51,006 bases of DNA. Origin: Gammaproteobacteria bacterium (GTDB taxonomy: Bacteria > Pseudomonadota > Gammaproteobacteria > Steroidobacterales > Steroidobacteraceae). The stretch is from positions 1 to 51,006 of the forward strand of contig JAQGOE010000219.1 in the NCBI GenBank assembly GCA_028293725.1, given 5' to 3'. The notes beneath the pieces are model-generated. The model was not told the origin of the DNA. It was given only the letters and a program-made list of their open reading frames with translations, and searched no databases. Below, in pieces: positions 8,323 through 16,960 of this stretch. The position numbers and the translations under genes were made by a program. The stretch's first letter is position 1. Every line of letters begins with the position of its first letter.

Positions 8323-8422
8323 TGACTACTTCCGCTTCGGTCCGCGCCGCCCGGCCGCTCGCCTTTGGCGCCCTAGGGCCGCTCTCGCGCCGAATGGCGA
8401 CGCCTGACTACTTCCGTTTCGA
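8323..8422. repeat. Displaced copy of the mfd 3' end
   Basis: TGACTACTTCCGCTTCGG at 8323-8340 is a near copy of TGACTACTTCCGTTTCGA at 8405-8422, which covers the mfd stop codon and the final codons (minus strand). The two lie 82 bp apart. Shorter matches around TTGGCGCCC occur at 8303 and 8365. The region between csiV-like gene and mfd therefore looks like a decayed tandem duplication of the mfd terminus. Confidence 0.6.
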
Positions 8423-11400
8423 CCCACGTGGTGGCTCGGCTTTCGTGCCGGCCACAGCAGGCGCCGCTTTCGCGCTGGCGACCACAGGCACGGCCTCCGC
8501 CGGCTTAGCTTTCTCCCCCAACAACTTCAGCAACGCGTCCGCGAACACAAACCGCTGCTCCTCGGTCGGCAACTGCCTGCTCAGCCGCATCTTCAGTGGC
8601 CCTTCCAGCCGGTAATCCCGCGCCCCTTTCTGCACCATCCTCACGACAGTCCCCGAGTCGATGGAGTTTTTCTCCTCGAACGTCACCGAGCCGCCCTGCG
8701 GCCCGATATCCAACCGCCGCACGCCAATCGCCCGCGCCGCGAGCTTCAACTTCGCGATCTTCAACAGGCTTTGGGCTGCGGCCGGCAACGGCCCGAAGCG
8801 GTCATACATCTCGGCGTTCAGCTCATCGACCGCCTCGTTGTCCTTCGCCGCGGCGATTCGCTTGTAGAGGCTCAGCCTGACGTGCACATCCGCGATGTAC
8901 GTTTCCGGCACGAACGCCGGCAGCCGCAGTTCCACCTCGGTCGCCGCACCGAGCGGTCTGTCGAGCTGGGGCTCACGACCTTCCTTGAGCGCTTTCACCG
9001 CGTGGTCGAGCATATCGAGATACATCGCCAGGCCGACCTCGGTCATCTGGCCACTCTGCTGCTCTCCCAACAGCTCACCCGCGCCGCGAATCTCCAAGTC
9101 ATGCGTCGCGAGCACAAACCCGGCCCCCAGCTCCTCCATCGACTCGATCGCTTCCAACCGCTTGGCCGCGTCTCCCGACAATGCCTTGCGCGGGGGCGCG
9201 ATCAGATAAGCATAGGCGCGGTGATGCGACCGTCCCACACGCCCCCGCAACTGGTGCAGCTGCGCCAGCCCCATGTGATCCGCCCGGTTGATCATGATCG
9301 TGTTGGCGGTCGGCACGTCGATGCCGCTCTCGATGATCGTCGTACAGACCAGCAGGTTGAAGCGCCGATGATAGAAATCCACCATCAACTGCTCGAGGTC
9401 GCGCGCTCGCATCTGGCCGTGCCCGATCCTGACACTCGCCTCGGGGACCAGCGCCTGCACCTCGCCCGCGATCTTTTCGATCGTGCGGACTTCATTGTGC
9501 ACAAAGTACATCTGCCCGCCGCGACGCAGTTCGCGCAGCGCCGCTTCGCGCAGTGTCGGCCCGTGCCACTCGACCACGAACGTCTTGATGGCCAACCGCT
9601 CGGCCGGCGGCGTCGTAATCAGCGACAGATCGCGCAACCCGCCCAACGCCATGTTGAGCGTGCGCGGTATCGGCGTCGCCGTCAGAGTCAACACGTGTAC
9701 GTTCGCGCGTAATGCCTGCAATCGCTCCTTGTCACGCACTCCGAAGCGGTGCTCCTCATCGACGATGATGAGGCCCAGATCCTTGAACCGCGCATGTGAA
9801 TGGAGCAACCGATGCGTGGCAATGACAATATCGACAGTGCCGCGCTCAATACCTTCCAACGTCGCCTGCGTCTCCTTGGCATTCCCGAAACGCGACAACG
9901 CCTCGATCCGCACCGGCCAATCCGCGAACCGGTCGCGGAAGTTCGCCAGATGCTGCTGAGCGAGCAGTGTCGTCGGTGCCAGCACCGCGACCTGTTTGCC
10001 CCCCTGGGCGGCCGCGAACGCCGCGCGCATCGCAACTTCCGTTTTCCCGAATCCGACATCGCCGCAGACGATGCGATCCATCGGCCGATTGCTGCGCAAA
10101 TCCGCCAGCACGGCGTTGATTGCCGTCGCCTGGTCTTCTGTTTCCTCGAATGGGAATGCGTTGGCAAACGCCTGGTAATCGAGTTCCTGGAACGGCAGAC
10201 TCAACCCTTGTTGGGCCTTGCGCCGCGCATACAGATCGAGCAGCTCGGCCGCCACATCCCGGATCTTCTCGGCGGCCCGCTTGCGCGCCTTCGCCCACTG
10301 GTCCGTCCCGAGTTTATGTAGCGGCGCAGACTCGGGCGCCGAGCCCGTATAGCGACTCACCAGGTGCAATGAATGCACCGGCACGTACACCCGATCGCCG
10401 TCCATGTACTCGAGGACGAGGAACTCGCCCTGCTGCCCGGCGATCTCCATCACCTGCATGCCAACATAACGGCCGACACCGTATTCCTCGTGAACCACCG
10501 GCGCGCCCGGATTGAGATCCTGAAGATCACGCAGTATGGCTTCGGGATCAGCAGCCGCACGCTTGCGGCGCCGTTCCTGCCGCGCCCGTGCGCCGAATAA
10601 CTGCGCTTCCGAAACGACAGCTATATGAGGATCGGTGAGCGTCAGCCCCTGCAGGTCAGGCGCCACCGTCAGTGCCAGGGCCGCCTTGCCATTTGCGAAC
10701 GCATCCCAACTCTGAACGGCCGCGATCGTATGACCCTGCGCCCGTAACATTTCCTGCAGCACTTCCCGGCGTCCGGGCGAGTCCGCTGCGATCAGAACTC
10801 GTCCACCAAAATCCCCCAGAAACGCGTCGAACGGCGCGAAAGGCTTCTCCGCCCGCACATCTATCCGCAGCTCGCGGGGCGCGCTCGTCGGGAAGTTACG
10901 CACGGTCTCCGACGGCCCCTGCAACTCAGTGTCAGCCTTGAAGGCCTCGAGCGTGATGGAGGAGAACGTCGCGAGCCTGGCATCGAGCTCCGCCGGCTCG
11001 AGAAACAACTCAGCCGGCCGCAGGATCGGCCGTTCGATATCGTGGCGGCGATCCTCGTAGCGCGCCTCGATGTCCTCCCAATTCTTGATGAGCGCACCGG
11101 GCAATGCCGCGTCGTGCACGATGACCGCGTTGGGCGGGAGATAATCGAACAGCGTCGCCGTGCCTTCGAAAAACAGCGGCAGGTAGAACTCAACTCCGGC
11201 CGGCGCAATGCCTTCAGTCACGCCCCGATAGATGGAGGTCTTGGTCGGATCGCCCTCGAACCGGGTGCGGAAGCGGCGGCGAAACTCCTTGATCGCGTCC
11301 GGGTCGAGCGGGACCTCGCGCGCGGGGAGGAGGCGAATGTTCTCTAGCGAATCCAGGGAGCGCTGACTCTCGGGGTCGAACGTCCGAATCGCCTCGATCT

Positions 11401-11968
11401 CGTCATCGAAGAGATCGATTCGGAGTGGGGCGGTCGTCCCCATCGGGTAGACATCCAATAGCGAGCCGCGCACGGCGAACTCGCCGGGGCTCACAACCTG
11501 ACTGACGCTCGCGTAACCCGCCTCCGCGAGCCTTTGTCGAAACGGCTCGAGCGCGAGAGCGTCGCCCACGGAGAGCTCGAACGCCCGTCCTTGCACGTAG
11601 GTCCGTGGGAGGAGGCGTTGCATGAGCGTGTCGGCCGTGACGATGAGGCATCCGTGTTGAGCACGGGGAAGCTCGAAGAGTGTTCTCAGCCTCTCGGAGA
11701 TGATGTCTGGATGCGGGGAGAACAGGTCATACGGCAGCACTTCCCAGTCCGGTAGCCGTAACAGCGGCAGCGACTCGCTGGCAAAGAATTTCAGCTCGGC
11801 GGTGAAGCGCTCGAGTTCTCGCGCGGCGTCGACGACTACGACATAGAGGCGGCGATCACCGCGTGTGGCTTCGGCTAGCGCCAGGGCAGCAGCGCTGCCG
11901 TAGAGCTGGTGCCAGCGCAGACGAGGCTTTGCAGCCGAGGGTACTGGGGGGTTGAGGAGTGCGGGCAT
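8408..11968 (-). CDS. mfd: Transcription-repair coupling factor Mfd
   Basis: Mfd removes RNA polymerase stalled at DNA lesions and recruits UvrA. The 1186-aa product has the UvrB-like N-terminal module (WEVLPYDLFSPHPDIISERL, then the LRIDLFDDEIEAIRTFDPES strand), a CarD-like RNA-polymerase-interaction domain (GAPVVHEEYGVGRYVGMQV), and a RecG-like translocase: Walker A GDVGFGKTEVAMRA near 635, DEEH near 733, TATPIPRTLNMA, then GRVGRSHHRAYAYL. The C-terminal D7 regulatory domain follows. The final residues after KPAEAVPV are Ala/Lys-rich and poorly conserved. Length is as expected. The ATG at 11968 lies just ahead of the first conserved block. Confidence 0.97.
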   Translation of the reverse strand: MPALLNPPVPSAAKPRLRWHQLYGSAAALALAEATRGDRRLYVVVVDAARELERFTAELKFFASESLPLLRLPDWEVLPYDLFSPHPDIISERLRTLFELPRAQHGCLIVTADTLMQRLLPRTYVQGRAFELSVGDALALEPFRQRLAEAGYASVSQVVSPGEFAVRGSLLDVYPMGTTAPLRIDLFDDEIEAIRTFDPESQRSLDSLENIRLLPAREVPLDPDAIKEFRRRFRTRFEGDPTKTSIYRGVTEGIAPAGVEFYLPLFFEGTATLFDYLPPNAVIVHDAALPGALIKNWEDIEARYEDRRHDIERPILRPAELFLEPAELDARLATFSSITLEAFKADTELQGPSETVRNFPTSAPRELRIDVRAEKPFAPFDAFLGDFGGRVLIAADSPGRREVLQEMLRAQGHTIAAVQSWDAFANGKAALALTVAPDLQGLTLTDPHIAVVSEAQLFGARARQERRRKRAAADPEAILRDLQDLNPGAPVVHEEYGVGRYVGMQVMEIAGQQGEFLVLEYMDGDRVYVPVHSLHLVSRYTGSAPESAPLHKLGTDQWAKARKRAAEKIRDVAAELLDLYARRKAQQGLSLPFQELDYQAFANAFPFEETEDQATAINAVLADLRSNRPMDRIVCGDVGFGKTEVAMRAAFAAAQGGKQVAVLAPTTLLAQQHLANFRDRFADWPVRIEALSRFGNAKETQATLEGIERGTVDIVIATHRLLHSHARFKDLGLIIVDEEHRFGVRDKERLQALRANVHVLTLTATPIPRTLNMALGGLRDLSLITTPPAERLAIKTFVVEWHGPTLREAALRELRRGGQMYFVHNEVRTIEKIAGEVQALVPEASVRIGHGQMRARDLEQLMVDFYHRRFNLLVCTTIIESGIDVPTANTIMINRADHMGLAQLHQLRGRVGRSHHRAYAYLIAPPRKALSGDAAKRLEAIESMEELGAGFVLATHDLEIRGAGELLGEQQSGQMTEVGLAMYLDMLDHAVKALKEGREPQLDRPLGAATEVELRLPAFVPETYIADVHVRLSLYKRIAAAKDNEAVDELNAEMYDRFGPLPAAAQSLLKIAKLKLAARAIGVRRLDIGPQGGSVTFEEKNSIDSGTVVRMVQKGARDYRLEGPLKMRLSRQLPTEEQRFVFADALLKLLGEKAKPAEAVPVVASAKAAPAVAGTKAEPPRGSKRK

Positions 11969-11998
11969 TCGAAAACGTTAGGAGCCAGGTCAACGAAG

Positions 11999-12029
11999 GG
12001 CGCGAAAGCTTACCAGCGGACTTCGCGCC
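11999..12029. other. 8-bp perfect inverted repeat upstream of mfd
   Basis: GGCGCGAA (11999-12006) and TTCGCGCC (12022-12029) form a perfect inverted repeat with a 15-bp spacer about 30 bp upstream of the mfd start. It could be a protein-binding site or a weak hairpin at the end of the cyclase transcript. No T-tract follows on either strand. The rest of the 219-bp gap between mfd and the cyclase gene shows nothing I can name. Confidence 0.35.
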
Positions 12030-12187
12030 TGGGCTGACGGAATCCGCGGCGTGGTTCATGGGGGCGTGGGCCCGCGGGGAAAAGGGCCCTTGGCGGACCC
12101 GCCGCGTACCCGAAGGGGACAAGACGCCTTCCCTGGGTCATGCGCAATCCCGCCGGGAGATGCAGGGCATCGACGCCCGCGGGGTCG

Positions 12188-13000
12188 TTACAGTACCGCT
12201 GGCTCGCTGACCTGTACGCGGGCTTCCGTCGGCACGCAGTAGATATCGATCGGCGCGGTCCGGCCGCGCAGTTGCATCGCCGGGAGATGGGTGCAGCCCA
12301 CGTCGAACCCATCCTTATCGAGGGATTTTTTCAGCGCCAGCGAGAACAGCATCTCGCCGGCACGGGCACGTTGGCAGAGGCGGGCGGCGATGTTCACCGT
12401 GTCGCCAATGATCGTGTAGTTCATGTAGGCGGTCGAGCCGATGTTGCCGGCAACCACATCGCCCTCGTTGATGCCGATCCCGAGGCCGGCCTCGATCTGA
12501 TAGCGCTCTTTCCAGGAGCGAGCGAGTTCGCCGAAGCTCTCGAGCATTTCCCGGGCGGCGCGGACGGCGCGTTGCGGACTGTCGGGCTGCTCCATCGGCA
12601 CACCGAAACCCAGCATCAGGCTGTCGCCCGCCATGTGGAACACCGTTCCGTCATGCCGAAAGGTGATTTCCGTGAGGAGCGAGAAATATTCGTTCAGCAG
12701 CGGCACCACTTCGTGGGGCTCGAGCCGCTCGGAAATGCTGGTGAACCCCCGCAGGTCCGCGAACAGCACGACCGCGTGCGTGCGTACGTCAGCGGTCGAC
12801 AGCAGGGTATCGCGCAATTGCGCGTCTTCCAGGATCTTGTCCGCGAGGCGTGGAGATACATAGCGGCGAAAAGTCTGCCGCATGACTTCTTCACGACGCC
12901 TGATCTCTGCTTCAAGCTGCACCGCCGCGATTTTGCGACGTACGGTGCCCGCGCGCACGAGCGCCTCGATACGGTTCCTTAACGGCTCGTCACCCGACAC
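12188..13000 (-). CDS. Class III adenylate/guanylate cyclase, cytosolic
   Basis: The 270-aa product, from a GTG with GGGGA upstream, has a short charged helical N terminus and one class III cyclase catalytic domain (about 70-260). Metal-binding aspartates are present in LFADLRGFT (D82) and HMAGDSLM (D126). The transition-state Asn and Arg are present in GDTVNIAARL (N203, R207). The position that in adenylate cyclases is Lys (KxxGD) is His122 here, while the second substrate-selecting position is Thr197, usual for bacterial enzymes. So a cyclase is likely active, but whether it makes cAMP is less sure. No membrane segment is seen. It may be co-transcribed into mfd. Confidence 0.85.
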   Translation of the reverse strand: MSGDEPLRNRIEALVRAGTVRRKIAAVQLEAEIRRREEVMRQTFRRYVSPRLADKILEDAQLRDTLLSTADVRTHAVVLFADLRGFTSISERLEPHEVVPLLNEYFSLLTEITFRHDGTVFHMAGDSLMLGFGVPMEQPDSPQRAVRAAREMLESFGELARSWKERYQIEAGLGIGINEGDVVAGNIGSTAYMNYTIIGDTVNIAARLCQRARAGEMLFSLALKKSLDKDGFDVGCTHLPAMQLRGRTAPIDIYCVPTEARVQVSEPAVL

Positions 13001-13046
13001 TGTTTATATCCCCAGATTCTTATCGAACACCGGGAGCGTATCACCG

Positions 13047-13058
13047 GTGCACGTGCAC
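13047..13058. promoter_or_regulatory. 12-bp perfect palindrome upstream of the cyclase gene
   Basis: GTGCACGTGCAC is a perfect palindrome 47 bp upstream of the cyclase GTG and 147 bp downstream of the neighbouring small gene's stop. Its position suits an operator for a dimeric regulator, but no regulator is identified and chance occurrence in GC-rich DNA is possible. Confidence 0.3.
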
Positions 13059-13204
13059 TCTCCACTGGCACCCGCAAGGGACCTGTGATTTTTCTGGGTT
13101 ATGAGAGACTTAAGGCCGGTCAATCTCGTCGGTGAGCAACGCCCCCCGTTCTAAGACCCCGTTTGTTTCAGCCGCATGAACGCGGCAGTAACAAGGTGGG
13201 GATT

Positions 13205-13510
13205 TCACCCCGCAGTGGTTACTGCGTGGATGACCCGATCGTGCTCGAAGAACACCGAGAAGCCCGGATAGTCCCAACGCGAGATCGGTGGCGCACCGAC
13301 TGCGTCGTGCTTTGTAACCGGCGCGCCGAACTTGGCTTCCACCTGCGTCATGGTAACGCCGCGCTTGGGTTTCTCGGACTGTGAGTCGCGCACCTGGACC
13401 TGGTCGTCCACGACGATCGTTTCGGCCAAGGCGGTGCTGGCCGTGCCCAGGCAGTAGCCCAGAATACAGACCAGCGTGCAAAGGAGTGCGGCGAGATTTC
13501 GAGTCTGCAT
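13205..13510 (-). CDS. Small exported protein of unknown function
   Basis: The 101-aa product begins at an ATG with a GGAG seven bases upstream; the longer in-frame start at 13549 falls in the promoter and would bury the signal peptide. Residues 1-32 are a Sec signal peptide (NLAALLCTLVCILGYCLG, cleavage near ALAE). The mature part carries GVTMTQVEAKFGAPVTK then PPISRWDYPGFSVFFEHDRV. The pattern of a short helix, a 'FG.P' turn and a strand with W-Y resembles the small BamE/SmpA-like fold, which is an inference. Related small proteins are widespread in gammaproteobacteria without a known role. It is encoded alone, opposite lolC. Confidence 0.75.
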   Translation of the reverse strand: MQTRNLAALLCTLVCILGYCLGTASTALAETIVVDDQVQVRDSQSEKPKRGVTMTQVEAKFGAPVTKHDAVGAPPISRWDYPGFSVFFEHDRVIHAVTTAG

Positions 13511-13539
13511 ACGGAAGCTCCGGGCCGTCCTGAGCGGGC

Positions 13540-13566
13540 ATATTACCATCCACCGAAATCTGTCAA
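13540..13566 (-). promoter_or_regulatory. Sigma-70 type promoter for the small exported protein
   Basis: On the minus strand a perfect -35 TTGACA (13566-13561) is followed after 15 bp by TAATAT (13545-13540). Transcription would start near 13533 and give a leader of about 23 bases with the GGAG ribosome site. The spacer is short, which would weaken it. Confidence 0.55.
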
Positions 13567-13655
13567 AGCCCAGGTCCGCCCAGTAACCCCCTGCAATGTG
13601 TGACGCGGTTCGTGTTTCGGCGATCCAGCGTCCCAGTTGTGGTTAAATCGCGACG

Positions 13656-14912
13656 ATGTTTCACCCGCTTTCGCTTTACATAGGCCTGCGCTACGTCCGG
13701 GCGCGGTCGCACAAGTTTTTCGTCTCGTTCATTACCTGGGCCTCGCTCGTTGGTGTCGGTGTCGGCGTCGCCGCCCTGATCGTCATTCTCTCTGTCATGA
13801 ATGGCTTCGAGAATGAGCTGCGGGACCGACTGCTCTCTCTCGGCGCGCACGCCCGCGTGACATCCAACGAGAGTGCGACGGCACCCACTCCGGCCGAGTG
13901 GCAAGACGCCGAGCGAATCATCCGAGGTATGCCCGGCGTTGCGGGCGTAGCGCCGTACGCAGAGATCCAGGCGCTCGCTCTGCGAACGCCGGAAATGCTC
14001 CCCGTGGTCCTCCGCGGTATCGACCCCACCGCTGAGCCGCAGGTCACCGAGATCGTCCAGTCAATCAAAATGGGCCAACTGTCCGACCTGACTCCCGGAT
14101 CGGACCGGGTCCTCATCGGCGCGGTCATAGCGGATCGTCTCGGCCTCACGCGCGGCGACGCTATGACGTTACTCATCCCAACCGTAACGCCCGACGGGGC
14201 CCCCGCGCCGAAACTGCGGCAACTCGAGGTCGCTGGCGTGTTTGAAGCCGGGATGCAGGAGCTCGATGGCGTTTTCGTTTTCGCCCACATCGACGACGTC
14301 AAGGCCATCGCCCCCGGGCAGCGCAACGGTGTCGGTTTGAGAATCCGTTTCAATGACGTTCTGGCCGCATCGGCTCTCTCGGCTCGGTTGCGCACCCTGC
14401 TGCCGAAGGGATTCGATGTAACAGACTGGACCCAGGACAACGCCACCTACTTCCGCGCGACCCGGATCGAGCGGACCATGATGTCGCTGATCCTTTTCCT
14501 CATCGTGGCCGTTGCCGCCTTCAACATCGTTGCCATGCTCGTGATGGTGGTGACTGACAAGCGCACTGACATCGCCATCCTGCGCACCTTCGGCGCGTCT
14601 CCCCGGAAGATCCTGGGCGTCTTCATCACTCAGGGGCTGGTCATCGGCTGGCTCGGTGTCGCTGTGGGCCTGGCGCTCGGCCTCCTGATCGCCTTCAACG
14701 TCGGGACCATCGAGCCCTTTCTCGAACACACCTTCGGCTTCCAGATCTTCGATTCCGATGTCTACTACATCACGACCATCCCCTCGGATGTTCGCTGGCC
14801 GAATATCATTACCATCGGATTGGCGGCGTTCCTGCTCACCGGCATTGCGACGTTATATCCCGCCATCCGCGCATCGCGCACCCCACCCGCCGAAGCGCTA
14901 CGGTACGAGTGA
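13656..14912 (+). CDS. lolC: Lipoprotein-releasing system permease LolC
   Basis: The LolCDE ABC transporter extracts outer-membrane lipoproteins from the inner membrane and hands them to LolA. This 418-aa subunit has one N-terminal transmembrane helix (SFITWASLVGVGVGVAALIVILSVMNGFE region), a large periplasmic domain (about 50-265), and three C-terminal helices (MSLILFLIVAVAAFNIVAML; VFITQGLVIGWLGVAVGLALG; GLAAFLLTGIATLYPA). It ends in the family's PPAEALRYE. It is followed 3 bp later by a second related permease. LolC and LolE are hard to tell apart by eye; the LolC name for the first gene follows operon order. Confidence 0.88.
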   Translation: MFHPLSLYIGLRYVRARSHKFFVSFITWASLVGVGVGVAALIVILSVMNGFENELRDRLLSLGAHARVTSNESATAPTPAEWQDAERIIRGMPGVAGVAPYAEIQALALRTPEMLPVVLRGIDPTAEPQVTEIVQSIKMGQLSDLTPGSDRVLIGAVIADRLGLTRGDAMTLLIPTVTPDGAPAPKLRQLEVAGVFEAGMQELDGVFVFAHIDDVKAIAPGQRNGVGLRIRFNDVLAASALSARLRTLLPKGFDVTDWTQDNATYFRATRIERTMMSLILFLIVAVAAFNIVAMLVMVVTDKRTDIAILRTFGASPRKILGVFITQGLVIGWLGVAVGLALGLLIAFNVGTIEPFLEHTFGFQIFDSDVYYITTIPSDVRWPNIITIGLAAFLLTGIATLYPAIRASRTPPAEALRYE

Positions 14913-14915
14913 GTC

Positions 14916-16163
14916 ATGGCGACGCCCTATGAATGGCTCATCGGCACGCGGTATCTGCGCTCGACGCATCGACGCGGATTCGTCTCTTTCGTCGCGGTCG
15001 TCTCCGTACTCGGCCTCGCGCTCGGCGTAGCGACTCTTATCGTCGTCCTGTCCGTGATGAACGGCTTCCAGCGCGAGATCCGCAGTCGCATCCTCAGTGT
15101 CAGCTCCCACGCGACCATGATGGGCCTCGAAGGTAACCTGTCGAACTGGCAGACCGTCCAGCGCGAAGTGCTGAAGCAACCCGGTGTCGTTGCGGCCGCC
15201 CCGTACATCGAAGAGCAGGCGATGCTCGCCAACGGCGCGCATATCGATGGAGCGGTCGTACGCGGCATCCTTCCGGAACAGGAGAAGACCGCCGACGGCC
15301 TCTCTCAACGCGTGACCGAGGGGACATTCTCTGATCTCAAAGCCGGCGAATACAACACCATCCTGGGCAACGCGCTCGCCAAAGACCTCAATGTCCATGT
15401 CGGCGGCTCGGTAGTCCTCATCGCCCCCGACGGAATCGCCACACCAACCGGTGTCGTTCCGCGTATGCGCCGCTTTACCGTGGTCGGAATCGTCGAATCG
15501 GGCATCTATGAAATCGATCGTGGTCTCGCCCTGGTCCACATGACGGATGCCGGGCGCCTGTTCCGATTGAATGACCGCGTCACCGGTATGCGCTTGGCGC
15601 TGCAGGATCCGCAGCGTGCTCCCGCCACCGTTCGCGCGGTCGCCAAGGCCTTGGGCGGCAACTTCTACGTCAAAGACTGGACGATGGATCACGAGATCTT
15701 CTTCCGCTCCATCGACAGCATGAAGAAGATGATGTTCATCATCCTCTTCATGATCGTCGGCGTCGCTGCGTTTAATATCGTGGCCACGCTCGTCATGATC
15801 GTGAAAGAGAAGCAGACCGACATTGCGATCCTGCGCACCCTCGGTGCCGGGCCGCCCAACATCCTGTTCACCTTCGCGGTCCAGGGGGTCCTGATCGGCC
15901 TGGGTGGCACGGTGCTGGGTGCGGTTCTGGGCAAGCTGTTGTCGGACCACCTCGGCGCGATTGTTGGTGCCCTGGAGCGCCTGTTCGACACGCAGTTCAT
16001 CGACGCTCGTGTCTACTTCATCAGCGATCTCCCGACCTACGTCGAGGGCTCCGACGTGCTGCAGATTTGCGGCGTCGCCTTCGTCCTGTGCGCCCTCGCG
16101 ACGATCTACCCCGCGTGGCGCGCCTCCCGTACAGCGCCCGCGCAGGCCCTGCGACATGAGTGA
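14916..16163 (+). CDS. lolE: Lipoprotein-releasing system permease LolE
   Basis: The 415-aa product is a paralogue of the preceding gene with the same architecture: N-terminal helix (FVAVVSVLGLALGVATLIVVLSVMNGF region), periplasmic domain, and three C-terminal helices including MFIILFMIVGVAAFNIVATLVM. It ends in APAQALRHE. Together with its neighbour it would form the heterodimeric membrane part of LolCDE. The gene starts 3 bp after lolC and ends 6 bp before lolD. The order C-E-D differs from the lolC-lolD-lolE order of Escherichia coli. Assignment as LolE rather than LolC rests on position. Confidence 0.85.
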   Translation: MATPYEWLIGTRYLRSTHRRGFVSFVAVVSVLGLALGVATLIVVLSVMNGFQREIRSRILSVSSHATMMGLEGNLSNWQTVQREVLKQPGVVAAAPYIEEQAMLANGAHIDGAVVRGILPEQEKTADGLSQRVTEGTFSDLKAGEYNTILGNALAKDLNVHVGGSVVLIAPDGIATPTGVVPRMRRFTVVGIVESGIYEIDRGLALVHMTDAGRLFRLNDRVTGMRLALQDPQRAPATVRAVAKALGGNFYVKDWTMDHEIFFRSIDSMKKMMFIILFMIVGVAAFNIVATLVMIVKEKQTDIAILRTLGAGPPNILFTFAVQGVLIGLGGTVLGAVLGKLLSDHLGAIVGALERLFDTQFIDARVYFISDLPTYVEGSDVLQICGVAFVLCALATIYPAWRASRTAPAQALRHE

Positions 16164-16169
16164 CGCCTA

Positions 16170-16871
16170 ATGACTGTCCCCGTTCTCGAAGCCCGCAACG
16201 TCCATAAAAGCTTTCGGCAGGGTCCTGTTACCCTCGAAGTCCTGCAGGGCGTTGCGATCTCCATTGGCACCGGTGAGCGCATCGCCATTGTCGGCTCATC
16301 GGGCTCCGGCAAAACCACGTTGCTCCAGATTCTCGGTGGCCTCGACCGTCCCACCACAGGCCATGTCCTGGTAGACGGCAAGGACATCCACGAGCAGACC
16401 GAGAAGGAGCGCGGTGATCTGCGCAATCGTGCCCTGGGCTTCGTCTACCAGTTCCATCACCTGCTGCCCGAGTTCTCCGCGCTCGAGAACGTGGCGATGC
16501 CCTTGCTCGTGCGCCGGATGAAAGTCGCCGACGCCCGCGCCAAGGCGCGTCGGTTGCTGGACAGGGTAGGGTTAGGTCAGCGTCTGGATCACCGACCCGA
16601 CCAACTCTCAGGCGGTGAGCGCCAACGCGCTGCCGTCGCCCGCGCGCTCGTGACGGAGCCGAAGATCGTGTTGGCCGACGAGCCCACCGGAAACCTGGAC
16701 GGCAGCAACGCCGAGTCCGTCTTCGCCCTGATGCTGGAGCTCAATCGGGAGTTAGGTACGAGCCTCATCGTGGTGACCCACGATCTGCGGCTGGCGAGTC
16801 GAATGGAGCGGATTTTCGCGATCGAGCGCGGGGTTCTGACGGAGAAACCGGTGTCTGCGGTCGAGGTGTAG
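16170..16871 (+). CDS. lolD: Lipoprotein-releasing system ATP-binding protein LolD
   Basis: LolD powers the Lol exporter. The 233-aa ATPase has Walker A GSSGSGKTTLLQILGG, the LolD-type segment GFVYQFHHLLPEFSALENV, the ABC signature LSGGERQRAAVARAL, Walker B KIVLADEPTGNLD and the H-loop VVTHDLRL. The start ATG lies 6 bp after lolE. The last codons (SAVEV-stop) are the first unit of a 20-bp tandem repeat that runs on past the stop codon, so the exact C terminus may be evolutionarily unstable. Confidence 0.97.
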   Translation: MTVPVLEARNVHKSFRQGPVTLEVLQGVAISIGTGERIAIVGSSGSGKTTLLQILGGLDRPTTGHVLVDGKDIHEQTEKERGDLRNRALGFVYQFHHLLPEFSALENVAMPLLVRRMKVADARAKARRLLDRVGLGQRLDHRPDQLSGGERQRAAVARALVTEPKIVLADEPTGNLDGSNAESVFALMLELNRELGTSLIVVTHDLRLASRMERIFAIERGVLTEKPVSAVEV

Positions 16872-16950
16872 AGCCTGCGGTCGGGGTGTGGAGTCCGCCG
16901 TCGAGGTGCGGGGCTCAGTCGAAGCGCGACGCTCGGTCGAGGTCGCGAGC
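16855..16950. repeat. Tandem repeat across the lolD stop codon
   Basis: Five degenerate units follow one another: three of 20 bp (16855-16874, 16875-16894, 16895-16914) and two of 18 bp (16915-16932, 16933-16950). All share a core like CGGTCGAGGTG. The first unit holds the final codons and TAG of lolD; the others fill the gap up to the DUF2062 gene's stop. Confidence 0.8.
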
Positions 16951-16960
16951 CTAGAGGCTC

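Noticed and set aside
13110..13553. 147-codon minus-strand frame overlapping the small exported protein gene
   Set aside because: Out of frame with the signal-peptide-bearing gene that has its own promoter and ribosome site; its translation lacks features.
14898..16157. 419-codon open frame antisense to lolE
   Set aside because: Covers almost exactly the lolE gene in reverse, has no ribosome site and a composition typical of reverse-frame translation in GC-rich DNA.
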